A DNA stretch of 64,000 nt from Haematobia irritans (lineage: Eukaryota; Arthropoda; Insecta; Diptera; Muscidae). Positions within the stretch are counted from its first letter, which is position 1. Every line of letters begins with the position of its first letter. Below are positions 22,282-34,504 of the stretch, one piece after another. Under the pieces are notes generated by a model. It saw only the letters and a program-made list of their open reading frames with translations, did not search any database and was not told the DNA's origin. A program made the position numbers and the translations under genes. Where the stretch lies: positions 45,621,096 to 45,685,095 of the forward strand of contig NC_134400.1 in assembly GCF_050003625.1 (NCBI RefSeq). The letters run 5' to 3'.

Positions 22282-22718
22282 CGAAAGGTAAAATTTAAAA
22301 AAAATTATAAAATTGAATAATTTCTTCAACATTATTTGTATTACAGAAAAAGGTGCCAAGAACTAAAAAATTTCGTGGAAGTGAAAATTATGTTAGGGAA
22401 TGAGCACAATCTTCTTTGGGGAAAATTCTTCCAAGCATATAATATTTTTTGGGCTCAAAATGCTTCCTAACATATAATATTTTCTCATATAACAAACATA
22501 TTAATGTTTCGGCAGTATCCAATAATATATGTGCTTCCTGCAAAATATGTTTGGAACATATGTTAGAGAGGCGATTTTTTTTTTGAGGGTGTATCGACTT
22601 AGAATTTCACCACGACCCAGAATATATATACTTTATGGGGTCTTAGAGCAATATTTCGATGTGTTACAAACGGAATGACAAAGTTAATATACCCCCCATC
22701 CTATGGTGAAGGGTATAA

Positions 22719-23155
22719 AAATTGTTAACAATCATTTTCCCTGTAACGGTGTGAACGGAATATTATTCACAAGAAATATTTGCACAGTGAGGTAAAAGTT
22801 AATTCTATAACATATAGGTTGTGGTATTCAGTATATCTGATAAAAGAAGAGCGCTGGTACACAATAGAAAATATCATCAAAATATTTCCGATTCCAAAAA
22901 ATTGATTGACCAACGTAGTCGATTAAAAATTAACTGATACAATTAATTAAATTAATAAAAATATATCTTCAGTACAGAAAATAATTGCTTTTGTTTTAAA
23001 TTTCCAACTAAAATACTAATTATGTCAATTTAAATTTTAATTGAAAAAAAAATATTTCCAATAAAAAATCTTGGTGAACATTTTGTCCGGAAATAAATAA
23101 TTAAAATATTCACAGATAATTTGTATTCTGATTCAATCACAAACTTAATTGACTA
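22719..23155. other. Gene-free AT-rich stretch, MITE-like
   Basis: Contains AATTAATT-rich sequence (about 22870-23140) resembling the 10897-11184 MITE family. Ends not defined. Confidence 0.4.
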
Positions 23156-24603
23156 CCTGTTGGCCGGCTACTGGCGAACTGCCGGCTCTTGTGCTAGTGC
23201 TCGGCTTTTATAGTCTCCCTGACACTATAGCGATGTCAACAACACTGTGCCACCTGTGCTGCCAATTTTTTCGCAGTAATTACTTTTCTCTATGCTAAGG
23301 TTTTCCCAATTCTGGGCAATTCCTTATCATCTTAGTTATTTCCTGCATACCACAGAGTAGGGTTCACTTGAAATTTCCGATCTCCGGCATTACCTTTATG
23401 ACGCCGCTTTTGCTGATGAAGAGGCCATCGACGTCTAAAACCGACCTCAATTGATTTCCACGCTTCCAATAAGCTCACACTTGGTCCACGATCTTTGGCG
23501 GACCACCGACATTGTCTGGTCTCATTGGGAAACTCGACGATACCGAAGGCTGTCTGCGAAGGTCGTTGAACTTGGTGAAATCGAAGTTGAGAGGGACGAC
23601 AACGAATTCCATGTACATAGAGGAGATCGCAGTGACATTGCTACTATAGTGCGGGGTTGAGTTTTTAGGATTTACACAAGGTTTCATTTTCTAGTCAGAC
23701 GGGCTTTTCACCTCATTGCACATTTGGTGCCAATACTTTCAAGAGTGTCCTCTCATAGCAGTGGTGTGTCCATGCACCCCATTCTTATTCTGGCCGGTGA
23801 CGTGGCGTTGGCAGTGACTCCTCATATTCAGGGGCAAGTTCCGCGGAATTAGTTGACGAAACGGCGGAAAAAGTTGTTGTTTGATTTCCTTCTAGCTCCA
23901 GGTCACCCTCCGGTGTCTTCAAAGGGTTCGAGCTGTCTTTGCTCAGGACTTGCGTTAGTTCTTCCGCCACTGGTTGGAGCGGATTTTCCTCCATGGCTTT
24001 CTCATCGTTAGTATCCGTGTTCAATACAAAGGCTGTATACGCAAGTAATTGAACTTGGTGACGTCGAAGTTGTTCCGCGGAATTCGGTGACATAACGGCG
24101 CAAAAAATTGTTTGCTTTCCTTCTTTCTCCTGGTCACCCTCTGGTGCAATCGGTGGGAGGTGTCATTGATGACAGCACATCTTTCTTCCTGCCCATGCAA
24201 ATTACGACGGAAATAATAGTCTTCCTCGTGACCCTCTGTGGTTACCTCACATTCTTCTGACCGAGGCATAGTAGCGATCTCATTTTCAGAAGGTTTGGTC
24301 ATCTTCCTGTCTTTGCTCACGTAGGACTTGTGTAAGTTCTTCCGACACTGGTTGGAGTGAAATTTCCTCCATGGCTTCCTCATCGCTAGTATCTGTGCTC
24401 AATACAAAGGCTGATGTGATTGGGGGTAGAATGTGGGTAGGATGTGATTGGTGACAGCACATCTTCCTTCCTGGCCATAAAAATTACAATGGAAATAATA
24501 GTCTTCTTCTTCATTCTCTGTGGTTACCTCACTTTCTTCTGACCGAGGCACAGTAGCGATCTCATCTTCAAAGGGTTTGCTCATCTTCCTGTCTTTGTTC
24601 ACG
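23156..24603 (-). pseudogene. Unrecognised acidic coding-like tandem repeat, degenerate
   Basis: GC-richer than its surroundings. Minus-strand frames carry related modules: KMSKPFEDEIATVPRSEESE (about 24600-24540) and KMTKPSENEIATMPRSEECE (about 24310-24250), each followed by an acidic EEDYYF segment. AFVLSTDTSDEEAMEE (about 24413) and AFVLNTDTNDEKAMEE (about 24033) are about 375 bp apart. FDFTKFNDLRRQPS (about 23590) and FDVTKFNYLRIQPLY (about 24060) are another pair. Frames are broken by shifts and stops. It could be a retroelement gag-like or an acidic disordered host protein fragment; I do not recognise it. Continues at 32340 after a nested insertion. Confidence 0.45.
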
Positions 24604-25429
24604 TACACTGAAAAAACAGTGAACCCTTTTCCATTGCAAAATGAACTAAACTGTAGTAATATTGACCATGATTTAGCCCTTAAGATTTCTTTCAACTTGT
24701 CTAGTTTATAATTCTCTTAAATTGTAGTTCATCTATAACATTGTATTTTAGTTCATTTTTACAACACCATAAGATTTATATACCCCTACCAAGTTAAGAA
24801 GTCAGTATTATTTTGGTTTACTTGCTTATTTTTAGGGAAACCTGATAATAAAAAGTGGTTATCAGTCTCTTTAAAATGTCGACGACTAAACTGTTTTTAA
24901 ATCAATCATTCCACAGTACAGAGAAATTAAATAATTAAAGGAACAACAAACCGTTTTACTATTATGAAAATTTTCATACATTAAAATTAAACTTTCTTTA
25001 AGCAAAAGTACTTTATTATAAAAACTTATGATGAAATTTCTTAATACAATGTTTTTTTGTGAATAAAAATTATGACCACGTGGAACAGAGAGTAGTTCAT
25101 TTGAACTCGCTGTTTGTACATTTTGACTTATCCTTTTTTTATTCATCGTAGGTAATTTTTTCACATATCTTGCTGGAAAAAAAATGGAAGCAATAATGAA
25201 AATTGTTAAAAAGTAACACCATGTATTGAAATATAATTTTTGAATTCTTCATTTTAGCTTGTAACTTACCATATTTGGGGCATTTTATCAAATGGTGTAA
25301 GGAATTCAACTTTTCTTTGGAAAACGTATCTCAAAAAATTTGTACCTGAAACAATTAGAGAAATAATGAAGTATTCTAAATAAACTCATAAAACTGTGTT
25401 GTTATCGATGTGAAGGATACACTGAAAAA

Positions 25430-25934
25430 ACAGTGAACCCACCAGGAAGAAAACTTTCGGTTAATTTTAGAAAATTTTGAATATTTGTAGAAAATTTTAA
25501 CTAAACAGTATTACAAACGTTGGCATCACGCCGATGTCATAAAAATAAGTAAATATTTTTCGACAAATTCAAGAAATTTTATTAGACATAACTAAGTTTT
25601 TGTACTTGTTAAAGAACATTTTGTAGTTTGAAGGAAAAACTAGGACTTCAAAATTGCAAGAATGTCTTTAGTGACATACGAAGTTCATGATGGACGCATT
25701 TTTGGTAAAATTTACAAATTTAAGAAAATTCTGAACTATTTTGTGGAAGACAAGAATTTAGTTAATCTTTATGCTCCATTTGAGTATATTTTTTCCTCGC
25801 TTTTAGTTAATTTAACTAACGTACACAAAAAATTATTAGAGTAAAGGAAACTTTCTCCAAACATAATAATTCCATGAACTAAAATAAAGTTAAATTGGCT
25901 TTAGTGAAATAGAGAGTTCAAATTTTTTTGAGTG
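25430..25934. mobile_element. Small TA-flanked MITE sharing element Z ends
   Basis: CACTGAAAAAACAGTGAACC to ...ATTTTTTTGAGTG between TA pairs (25428-25429, 25935-25936). Copy 2 of element Z has the empty site GAAGGATATAATAAAAT, proving a later insertion. A 60-codon frame (25662-25844, MSLVTYEVHDGRIFGKIYKF) is unrecognised. Confidence 0.85.
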
Positions 25935-26160
25935 TATAATAAAATTAATATTCTAATTGAAAGAAAGACAAAGTTTGAATATAAAACTTACCAATTCTCT
26001 ATTAAATTGTACGCTGGGGGGAAATATAAAAAGTTGTCCAAATTTAGTTGGGTTACTCTGAAATTAAATATTTATTTTTTACATTAATTAAAATTATTAA
26101 ATAGGTTTCCAAAAAATCTAATGAAAAAAATAATAATATGCATAAAAATATTATGGTTAA

Positions 26161-26441
26161 CCCTAGACAGTCATCATTCGTCAAAATGACGACACGTAAT
26201 TTCATTTTCGATTTAAAATGCATTTTAGTCTATTGGGAAATGGTAAATTTAAGTTATACTAATTCGACCGTTTTATGAATTTTTGTTTTATACTAATTAA
26301 AACCAAATTGAATAAGAAAATAAATTCAAGTTTTGTTAACTTTTTCGGTCACGATGAAAATTATAGCGTCTTGAAATGAGCCGTAGTCAAAATGAGGAAG
26401 GACGACGTTAATGTACAAAAATTAAGGATGACTGTACAAAG
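26161..26441. mobile_element. piggyBac-type MITE
   Basis: Starts CCCTAGACAGTCATC directly after TTAA (26157-26160) and ends GATGACTGTACAAAG before TTAA (26442-26445). The sister copy at 41022-41308 keeps the cleaner end GATGACTGTCCAGGG. The TTAA target and CCCT start are characteristic of piggyBac. Subterminal CGTCAAAATGACG hairpin. Confidence 0.85.
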
Positions 26442-26864
26442 TTAAAAGAAAGTTAAAGAATCCTTACCAATTCACTATTAAATTACAGGCAAAGGAGTAC
26501 TAAAAATTTGTCCAAATGTTTAAGGGGTTATTCTGAAATTAAATATTTGTTTTTACATTAAAAATATTACATTGGTTTCCAAAAAATTTGATTAAAGAAA
26601 TACTAAAATAAGGCATTAAAAACCTGTAATTTTGATGATAAAAAGGTCACAAAAACGTAAATATTCTAGTTAAAATAAAGCCAATTTTTAAAAGAAAACT
26701 TACCAATTCTCTATTTTTTATTTGTTCGAATCCATCTGGAGTTGCTCTGAAATTAAATATTGTTTTTACAACAAAGAAAAGCATTAAACTGGTTTCCAAA
26801 AAAATTAATTAACAAATAATAATACACATGAAAAATATTTTTTTTTAAAGAAAGTCATATTAAA

Positions 26865-29193
26865 ACAAGTATATACGGCCGTAAGTTCGGCCAGGCCGAA
26901 GCTTATGTACCCTCCATCATGGATTGCGTAGAAACTTCATCTAAACACTGCCATCCAGAATCGAATTACTTAAATTGCGGTAACGCTTGCCGATGGCAAG
27001 GTATCTTAAAACCTCCTAACACCATCTTCTAAATTGTATGTAAGTCCATACGTGGTATATATTAAATCAAAAAAGATCGATCCAATACGTATATAATTCA
27101 GTTTGACAAAGTAGACATAAAATTTTGACAAAATTTTCTACAGAATGAAAATATTAAAAAATTTTCTATGGAATTAAAATTTTCACAAAATTTTCTATAG
27201 AAATAAAAATTTTGACAAAATTTTCAATAGAAAGAATATTTTGACAAAAATTTCTACAGAAATAAAATTGTTACAAAATTTTCTATAGAAATAAACTTTT
27301 GACAAAACTTTCTATAGAAATAAAATCTTGGTAGATTATTTTTGGTTCGGGTGGCAACTGTGATTATGAACCGAATAAAATTTTAACAAAATTTTCTATA
27401 GAAATAAAATTTTTACAAAATTTTCTATAGAAATAAAATTTTGACAATGATGAAAATTTTATTATGAACCGAATAAAATTTTAACAAAATTTTCTCTAGA
27501 AATAAAATTTTGACAGCATTTTCTATAGAAATAAAATTTTGGTAGATTATTTTTGGCTCTAGTGGCAACCATGATTATGAACCGATATGGACCAATTTTG
27601 GTATGGTTGTTAGCGACCATATACTAACACCACGTTCCTACTTTGAACCGGATCGGATGAATTTTGCTCCTCCAAGAGGCTCCGGAGGTCAAATCTGGAG
27701 AACGTTTTATATGGGGGCTATATATAATTATGGACCGATATGGACCATGTTCCAAATTACAACCGGATTGGATGAAATTTGCTTCTCTTGGAGACTTTGC
27801 AAGCCAAATCTGGGGATCGGTTTATATGGGGGCTATATATAATTATGAACCGATGTGGACCAATTTTTGCACGGTTGTTAGAGACCATATACCAATATCA
27901 TGTACCGAATTTCAGCCGGATCGGATAAAATTTGCTTCTCTTTGAGGCTCCGCAACCCAAATCTGGGGATCGGTTTATATGGGCGCTATATATAATTATG
28001 GACCGATGTGGACCAATTTTTGCATGGTTGTTAGAGACCATATACCAACATCATGTACCAAATTTCAGCCGGATCGGATGAAATTTCCTTCTCTTTGAGG
28101 CTCCGCAAGCCAAATCTGGGGATCGGTTTATATGGGGGCTATATATAATTATGGACCGATGGGAACCAATTTTTGCATGGTTGTTAGAGACCATATACCA
28201 ACATCATGTACCAAATTTCAGCCGGACCGGATGAAATTTCCTTCTCTTTAAGGCTCCGCAAGCCAAATCTGGGGATCGGTTTATATGGGGGCTATATATA
28301 ATTATGGACCGATGGGAACCAATTTTTGCATGGTTGTTAGAGACCATATACCAACATCATGTACCAAATTTCAGCCGGATCGGATGAAATTTGCTTCTCT
28401 TTTAGGCTCCGCAAGCCAAATCTGGGGATCGGTTTATATGGGGGCTATATATATTTATGGACCGATGTGAACCAATTTTTGCATGGTTGTTAGAGACCAT
28501 ATACCAACACCATGTACCAAATTTCAGCCGGATCGGATAAAATATGATTCTGTTAGAGGCTCCACAAGCCAAATCTGGGGATCGGTTTATATGGGGGCTA
28601 TATATAATTATGGACCGATGTGGACCAATTTTTGCATGGTGGTTAGAGACTATATACCAACACCATATACCAAATTTCAGCCGGATCGGATAAAATATGC
28701 TTCTGTTAGAGGCTCCACAAGCCAAATCTGGGGATCGGTTTATATGGGGGCTATATATAATTATGGACCGATGTGGACCAATTTTTGCATGGTTTTTAGA
28801 GACCATATACCAACACCATATACCAAATTTCAGCCGGATCGGATGAAATATGCTTCTTTTAGAGGCTCCACAAGCCAAATCTGAGGGTCCCTTTATATGG
28901 GGGCTATACGTAAAAGTGGACCGATATTGCCCATTTTCAATACCATCCGACCTACATCGATAACAACTACTTGTGTCAAGTTTCAAGTCGATAGCTTGTT
29001 TCGTTCGGAAGTTAGCGTGATTTCAACAGACGGACGGACGGACGGACGGACGGACGGACATGCTTAGATCGACTCAGAATTTCACCACGACCCTGAATAT
29101 ATATACTTTATGGGGTCTTAGAGCAATATTTCGATGTGTTACAAACGGAATGACAAAGTTAATATACCCCCATCCTATGATGGAGGGTATAAA
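26865..29193 (-). mobile_element. DINE-A Helentron-like element (copy H5)
   Basis: Tail ACAAGTATATACGGCC and the TTCGGCCAGGCCGAA hairpin, 29 bp A/T block (about 27080-27540), regular 153 bp array (about 27590-28910), (GACG)n, then head ...CATCCTATGATGGAGGGTATAA. Element Z copy 2 shows the empty target ATTAAAAAAATACTT, so H5+H6 entered an A/T run without a clear target duplication, as Helentrons do. Confidence 0.9.
27590..28910 (-). repeat. 153 bp tandem array, family A, most regular copy
   Basis: GGGGATCGGTTTATATGGGG starts at 28118, 28271, 28424, 28577 and 28730: exact 153 bp steps. One plus-strand frame reads MGAIYNYGPMWTNFCMVVRD..., and the minus strand is open for 194 codons (HINRSPDLACGASKRS...). 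Because 153 is 51 codons, any stop-free unit stays open through the array. Several plus units contain TCTCTTTGAGGC, giving TGA, so the plus frame is not maintained as coding. Confidence 0.9.
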
Positions 29194-31189
29194 AAGATAG
29201 ATCCAATACGTATATAATTCAGTTTGACAAAGTAGACATAAAATTTTGACAAAATTTTCTACAGAAATAAAATTTTAACAAAATTTTCTATAGAAATAAA
29301 ATTTTCACAAAATTTTCTATAGAAATAAAAATTTTGACAAAATTTTTTATAGAAAGTAAATTTTGACAAAAATTTCTACAGAAATAAAATTTTAACAAAA
29401 TTTTCTATAGAAATAAACTTTTGACAAAATTTTCTATAGAAATAAAATCTTGGTAGATTATTTTTGGCTCGAGTGGCAACCATGATTATGAACCGAATAA
29501 AATTTGAACAAAATTTTCTATAGAAATAAAATTTTGACAAAATTTTCTATAGAAATAAAATTTTGACAAAATTTTCTATAGAAATAAAATTTTGGTAGAT
29601 TATTTTTGGCTCTAGTGGCAACTATGATTATGAACCGATATGGACCAATTTTTGTGTGGTTGAACCAATTTTGGTATGGTTGTTAGCGACCATATACTAA
29701 CACCACGTTCCTAATTTTACCCGGATCGGATGAATTTTGCTCCTCCAAGAGGCTCCGGAGGTCAAATTTGGAGAACGTTTTATATGGGGGCTATATATAA
29801 TTATGGACCGATATGGACCAATTGTGGCACGGTTGTTAAAGATCATATACTAACACCATGTTCCAAATTACAACCAGATTGGATGAAATTTGCTTCTCTT
29901 GGAGACTTCGCAAGCCAAATCTGGGGATCGGTTTATATGGGGGCTATATATAATTATGAACCGATGTGGACCAATTTTTGCAAGGTTGTTAGAGACCATA
30001 TACCAACAACATGTACCAAATTTCAGGCGGATCGGATGAAATTTGTTTCTCTTTGAGGCACCGCAACCCAAATCTGGGGATCAGTTTATATGGGCGCTAT
30101 ATATAATTATGGACCGATGTGGACTAATTTTTGCACGGTTGTTAGAGACCATATACCAATACCATGTACCAAATTTCAGCCGGATCGGATGAAATTTGCT
30201 GCTTTTGAGGCTCCGCAAGCCAAATCTGGGGATCGGTTTATATGGGGGCTATATATAATTATGGACCGATGTGGACCAATTTTTGTATGATTCTTAGAGA
30301 CCATATACCAACACCATGTACCAAATTTCAGCCGGATCGGATGAAATATGCTTCTCTTTGAGGCTCCGCAAGTCAAATCTGGGGATCGGTTTATATGGGC
30401 GCTATATATAATTATGGACCGATTTGGACCAATTTTTGCACGTTTGTTAGAGACTATATACCAACATCATGTACCAAGTTTCAGCCGGATCGGATGAAAT
30501 TTGCTGCTCTTTGAGGCTCCGCAAGCCAAATCTGGGGATCGGTTTATATGGGGGCTATATATAATTATGGACCGATGTGGACCAATTTTTGTATGATTGT
30601 TCGAGACCATATACCAACACCATGTACCAAATTTCAGCCAGATCGGATGAAATTTGCTTCTCTTTTAGGCTCCGCAAGCCAAATCTGGGGATCGGTTTAT
30701 ATGGGGGCTGTATATAATTATGGACCGATGTAGACCAATTTTTGCACGGTTGTTAGAGACCATATACAAACACCATATACCAAATTTCAGCCGGATCGGA
30801 TGAAATATGCTTCTGTTAGAGGCTCCACAAGCCAAATCTGAGGGTCCCTTTATATGGGGGCTATACGTAAAAGTGGACCGATATGGCCCATTTTCAATAC
30901 CATCCGACCTACATCGATAACAACTACTTGTGCCAAGTTTCAAGTCGATAGCTTGTTTCGTTCGGAAGTTAGCGTGATTTCAACAGACGGACGGACGGAC
31001 GGACGGACGGACGGACGGACGGACGGACGGACGGACGGACGGACGGACGGACGGACATGCTTAGATCGACTCAGAATTTCACCACGACCCAGAATATATA
31101 TACTTTGTGGGGTCTTAGAGCAATATTTCGATGTGTTACAAACGGAATGACAAAGTTAATATACCCCCATCCTATGATGGAGGGTATAA
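29194..31189 (-). mobile_element. DINE-A Helentron-like element (copy H6), tail-less tandem partner
   Basis: Joins directly to the H5 head: GGGTATAAAAAGATAGATCC, i.e. it begins inside the region equivalent to 27075. 29 bp block (29220-29600), 153 bp array (about 29640-30870), (GACG)18 (30984-31056), and a complete head ...GATGGAGGGTATAA. This gives a head-to-internal tandem arrangement. Confidence 0.85.
30984..31056. repeat. (GACG)n microsatellite
   Basis: About 18 GACG units at the position where all DINE copies have a short GACG/GTCT block. H5 has about 7 units at 29030. Confidence 0.95.
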
Positions 31190-32337
31190 AAATACTTACC
31201 AATTTATGAATAAACTATATGCTGAGATATAACCAAAATTTTCCAATTTCATCTGGAATTGAATATTAATTTTTTACATAGAATAATAAAAATTTCAATA
31301 CACTTTCAATTTCAACATATTTTCCTAAATATTCGTAATAACTTTTTTCTAAACTACCGATAAAATATTAATAACTTTCATTTAAAAGGTTTAATAAACA
31401 AACACCAATATATGTCTCAAAAATCCAAAATATTCCATGCCTTTATATTCCCTTTTCCCTTGTTGCATATCTTCTTAAAAGATGCAACAGCCCACGCCAA
31501 CGCCAACTATACAACTGAAGCATGCCAAACAAAACCAAGCAAAGCCAAAACATTCCTACAACAACAAAAACACATGTGCCTTTATTGAAAACAACACCTC
31601 ATCTAGCCAAATAAACCATCCGCGAATAACAAACACACACACAAACCACTCAATGAACAAAAATAAAAACAACCCCACGCTCATGTATACACAACAAAAC
31701 TCAAGTAACATCATCTTTACATTAATCACATTCCACTATGCCGATAAAGATCTCTGTACTATGCATTAGTTCATCGCATCAGCTGACAATTTACTCTAAG
31801 AATAATATTCGTAAAGGCACACCAGTTTACGAACAATGAAACGTTTAACTTAAAATTTGCAAAATTTCCAAGAAATGTTATCTACCATTTTTGACGAAAA
31901 TGTCTATAAATTTAATTACATGTGAACTAAAAATATTTCATTGGGTAATTTTTTACCAACAATTATTAACTATAGGAATTGTCAGTAAGAAATTGCTATC
32001 CACTTTCAAGTTCATTTTTCGTAAGAAAATATTTTCTCATACAAAAAAATCTTATAGTAAATTGCACTTATTATTTAGAAAATACTTTACATTTCACAAG
32101 TAGTTTTATAGCATGACAAACGAATTTTTAACTACCAGTTAAGAAATTTTTTAAGGAAATTTCCATCGTATTTTGTAGGCCATGAACTAAACGATTGCTA
32201 CTTAGAATTTGTAAAATTTCCTTTCGAGTAGTTAATTTTCGTTGAAGATACGAAAAATGAACTAAAATTCTGGAAAATTCTTGTAATAAATTATTGTAAA
32301 AATCTTCTTAAATTTACGAGACACTTTTTTTTCTGTG
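31190..32337 (-). other. Element Z interior, right part (copy 1)
   Basis: On the minus strand it holds a GC-richer segment with ATATAAAGGCATGG (plus about 31435-31448). Downstream is an ATG-led open segment ending at a splice-donor-like ATTG-GTAAGT (about 31194-31245). A plus-strand 95-codon Gln/Asn/Thr-rich frame (31482-31769) is broken by an indel in copy 2, so it is not a conserved protein. Confidence 0.45.
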
Positions 32338-32339
32338 TA

Positions 32340-32700
32340 GGACTTACGTAGGTTCTTCCGCGACGACGAATATACCCTGTCTTACTCTGTCTGGACTCAT
32401 CCCAAGGGTTTTCTAGCCGTAATTGATTATAATTGCTTCGCACGGGATTATGGAGGGAACATCGCGATATGTCGATGTACTAGTTCCACTTCCCGTACGA
32501 TGCCCCTACTTAGAAGTGGTAGGAATTTCATTTTCGTCTATGACCTGTATGCGTCGACGTTTTGCCTCCTTTCTGATCATATTTTCTATAAATTTCTTCT
32601 TCTTTGAAGCACACAACCTAGAACAGCGACGGTGCGGTTGTAATAACAATCATGGACGGCGGCGATGAGGCGGATGAAACAACAACATAAAATTTATATG
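32340..32700 (-). pseudogene. Continuation of unrecognised coding-like region
   Basis: Once element Z is removed this is contiguous with 24603. Minus-strand frames include RKEAKRRRIQVIDENEIPTT with several stops. No family recognised. Confidence 0.35.
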
Positions 32701-34504
32701 GACAAAAACCAGGCCTGCTACTTTTGTCCTTCTTAACGCTGAGCTATATTGTTAAGACTTAGGACCTGTGTTCCCATTATGTTTCTCTTTCTGACAGTGA
32801 AAGCTCTTAACATGTGGCGCTGTTGGGTTTTTAGTATTTTTTATCAAAATCTATTATTTTTGGTCAGTGATTAGTCGGCTTCTTCAGAAATATGGATGGT
32901 TAAGTCTGACATATCCATTTTTCTAGCATATACAAAGATGGACGGAATATAAAAACTCTTTCGAGACCATTAAGTCTTACACCTCGTTTCCCAGTTACCC
33001 TACCTTACATTACCCAAAGTAAGACTACATTTGACTTGTCTTAGACTATGAAGTCCCTTTTATCAACGCACGATCTTCTCTCTTACGAGCATTAAAAAGT
33101 GAGACCCGATTCCATACATAGTTCAATGATAAAGCACCTCATTCATATTGGCTACTCCGATCAGTGGGCCTCACTATATATGAAATCGCCAAAGGGGCAT
33201 TTGGAAAACTCATCAATGTTACCAGCATTAATTGGGTAGCCAATATTTTATCTTTTATACAAGAGGGACATACCAACCACAATAACCATCTACCTTAATT
33301 TGCTTTAGTTTAGGTGATCTACTAAACATTAAAGCAAGATAGTGAATTTGTTCTTTTGTGCCCAATTGACTATGCGCCACGTAATAGCAATCTACCATAT
33401 TATCTCATGGAATATTGTTCACATCTTTATCGACAGACTTTTGTTTCTCTCCATACCTTCATATAGATATTATCGTGTAGACATGAATTTCAAAAGAATT
33501 TGCCTTTGGAAACTTCTTGAGATTTCTCATCTACTGGCTATGAAATCAAGCCAAGCAAAATCTTTCGTATGTTTGATTGTATTTTTCTATAAAATTGTCT
33601 CGTAAATATTGATGATCTATAATTATCCGTTGCCATTCGATGGCAAGCAAGAGATTCGATACCATACGATGGTGTTTCACTTGTTTGGTGCATGTAGGAT
33701 GTCACGTCCAACCATTACATTAAATTCTACTCCCATTACATAGAGCTTATGATGCAACTAAAAGTGGTTAGAACTCGACCAATTAGTTTGATGTGATAGT
33801 TTGATGCTTATGGGAGAGTGTTTGATGTTAGTATGGTATGCATCGAGGGTTTGAAATGAAAATGTGGAAGCTAAAATCATTATAGCTAATGTTGACTTTT
33901 AATAATTTTGTAAGTGTAGAGCTTAATATGTTTGATGTTTGTTAGTGTAGGACATTCACTAAATGGAAATTTTGGACAAACAGTTTGATATGAAAATGTA
34001 TCCTTGGAATGAATATAGGATTTATGTTTTAAGGTGCTTTTTTCGTTGACTTGGGCAAGCTCTCTAAATGCGCTAAACCTTCTCTAGTGAAATATTACGC
34101 GGGATGGTTTTAGTGATAGGAAAATTCTACTTGTGTGAAATATAACAATATCTCTCTAATATGGGTTGAGTCATGGATCAGACTTAGTCGATTTACCAGA
34201 TAATCGGTAATTATTAGAAATTCGGTTTGTTGATGATAAGAAACAGTTGAGTTTGCTGATTTGATGCTGTTCAACAACTTGTGGTATGGCTGAGGCTTAG
34301 GTAGTCGAAAGACTTCCGCTTTCAGATGGTTTCGGTTGGCTACAGTTGGTTATTGTGTAGAAGTGGATTTGTTCAAACATCGAATTTTCGAGATTTTGCA
34401 AAACTTTTGACTTTTTTGAAAGTCGACTTTCGTTTTTTGCCATTATTTAAGTGGTCTTCAAATTATTATTGAAAAAAATCAAAGAACCGATTTTCGACTT
34501 TTGT
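32701..34504. other. Gene-free, apparently low-copy region
   Basis: No transposon ends or repeats recognised. The 87-codon frame at 33342-33605 (MNLFFCAQLTMRHVIAIYHI) is hydrophobic but has no identifiable domain or supporting context. Confidence 0.3.

Larger units (their letters stand above)
21248..22591 (-). mobile_element. Twin-tRNA MITE, copy B, complete
   Basis: A 1344 bp element: CACTGTTAGAAAAATATG at the left, ...TTTTGAGGGTG at the right, flanked by TA (21246-21247, 22592-22593). The ends are imperfect inverted repeats. It contains a GAGAGAGCGACAGAG-type tract, a short direct repeat of TTTAAGTCTAAATATTATTT, and two divergent tRNA-like segments. It is inserted in the DINE-A head region, and is the reference for the split copy A. 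Confidence 0.85.
19774..22718 (-). mobile_element. DINE-A Helentron-like element (copy H4)
   Basis: Tail ACAAGTATATACGGCCGTAA and hairpin TTCGGCCAGGCCGAA at the left; head ...CCATCCTATGGTGAAGGGTATAA at the right. A 29 bp A/T block lies at about 20005-20190 and a 153 bp array at about 20195-21130, with GACGGACGGAC at 21226. The twin-tRNA MITE copy B (21248-22591) is inserted between GACATGCT and TCGACTTAGAATTTCAC. Confidence 0.85.
24606..32337 (-). mobile_element. TA-flanked element Z, copy 1, heavily invaded
   Basis: Ends CACTGAAAAAACAGTGAACC and ...CTTTTTTTTCTGTG with TA at 24604-24605 and 32338-32339. Removing it rejoins CTTTGTTCACG-TA-GGACTTACGTAGGTTC, which matches the related repeat unit at 24313-24335 (TTTGCTCACGTAGGACTTGTG), so the insertion is confirmed. 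It shares its body with copy 2 (39997-42869). Nested inside are a MITE (25430-25934), a piggyBac-type MITE (26161-26441) and two DINE-A copies (26865-31189). No recognisable transposase. Confidence 0.85.

Noticed and set aside
28402..28986. 194-codon minus-strand open frame and similar long frames in the 153 bp arrays
   Set aside because: Explained by a period of 51 codons. Both strands are open, neighbouring copies carry stops, and there is no start or promoter context.
31482..31769. Gln/Asn/Thr-rich 95-codon protein in element Z
   Set aside because: The second Z copy has an indel and a stop within the same stretch, so the frame is not conserved.
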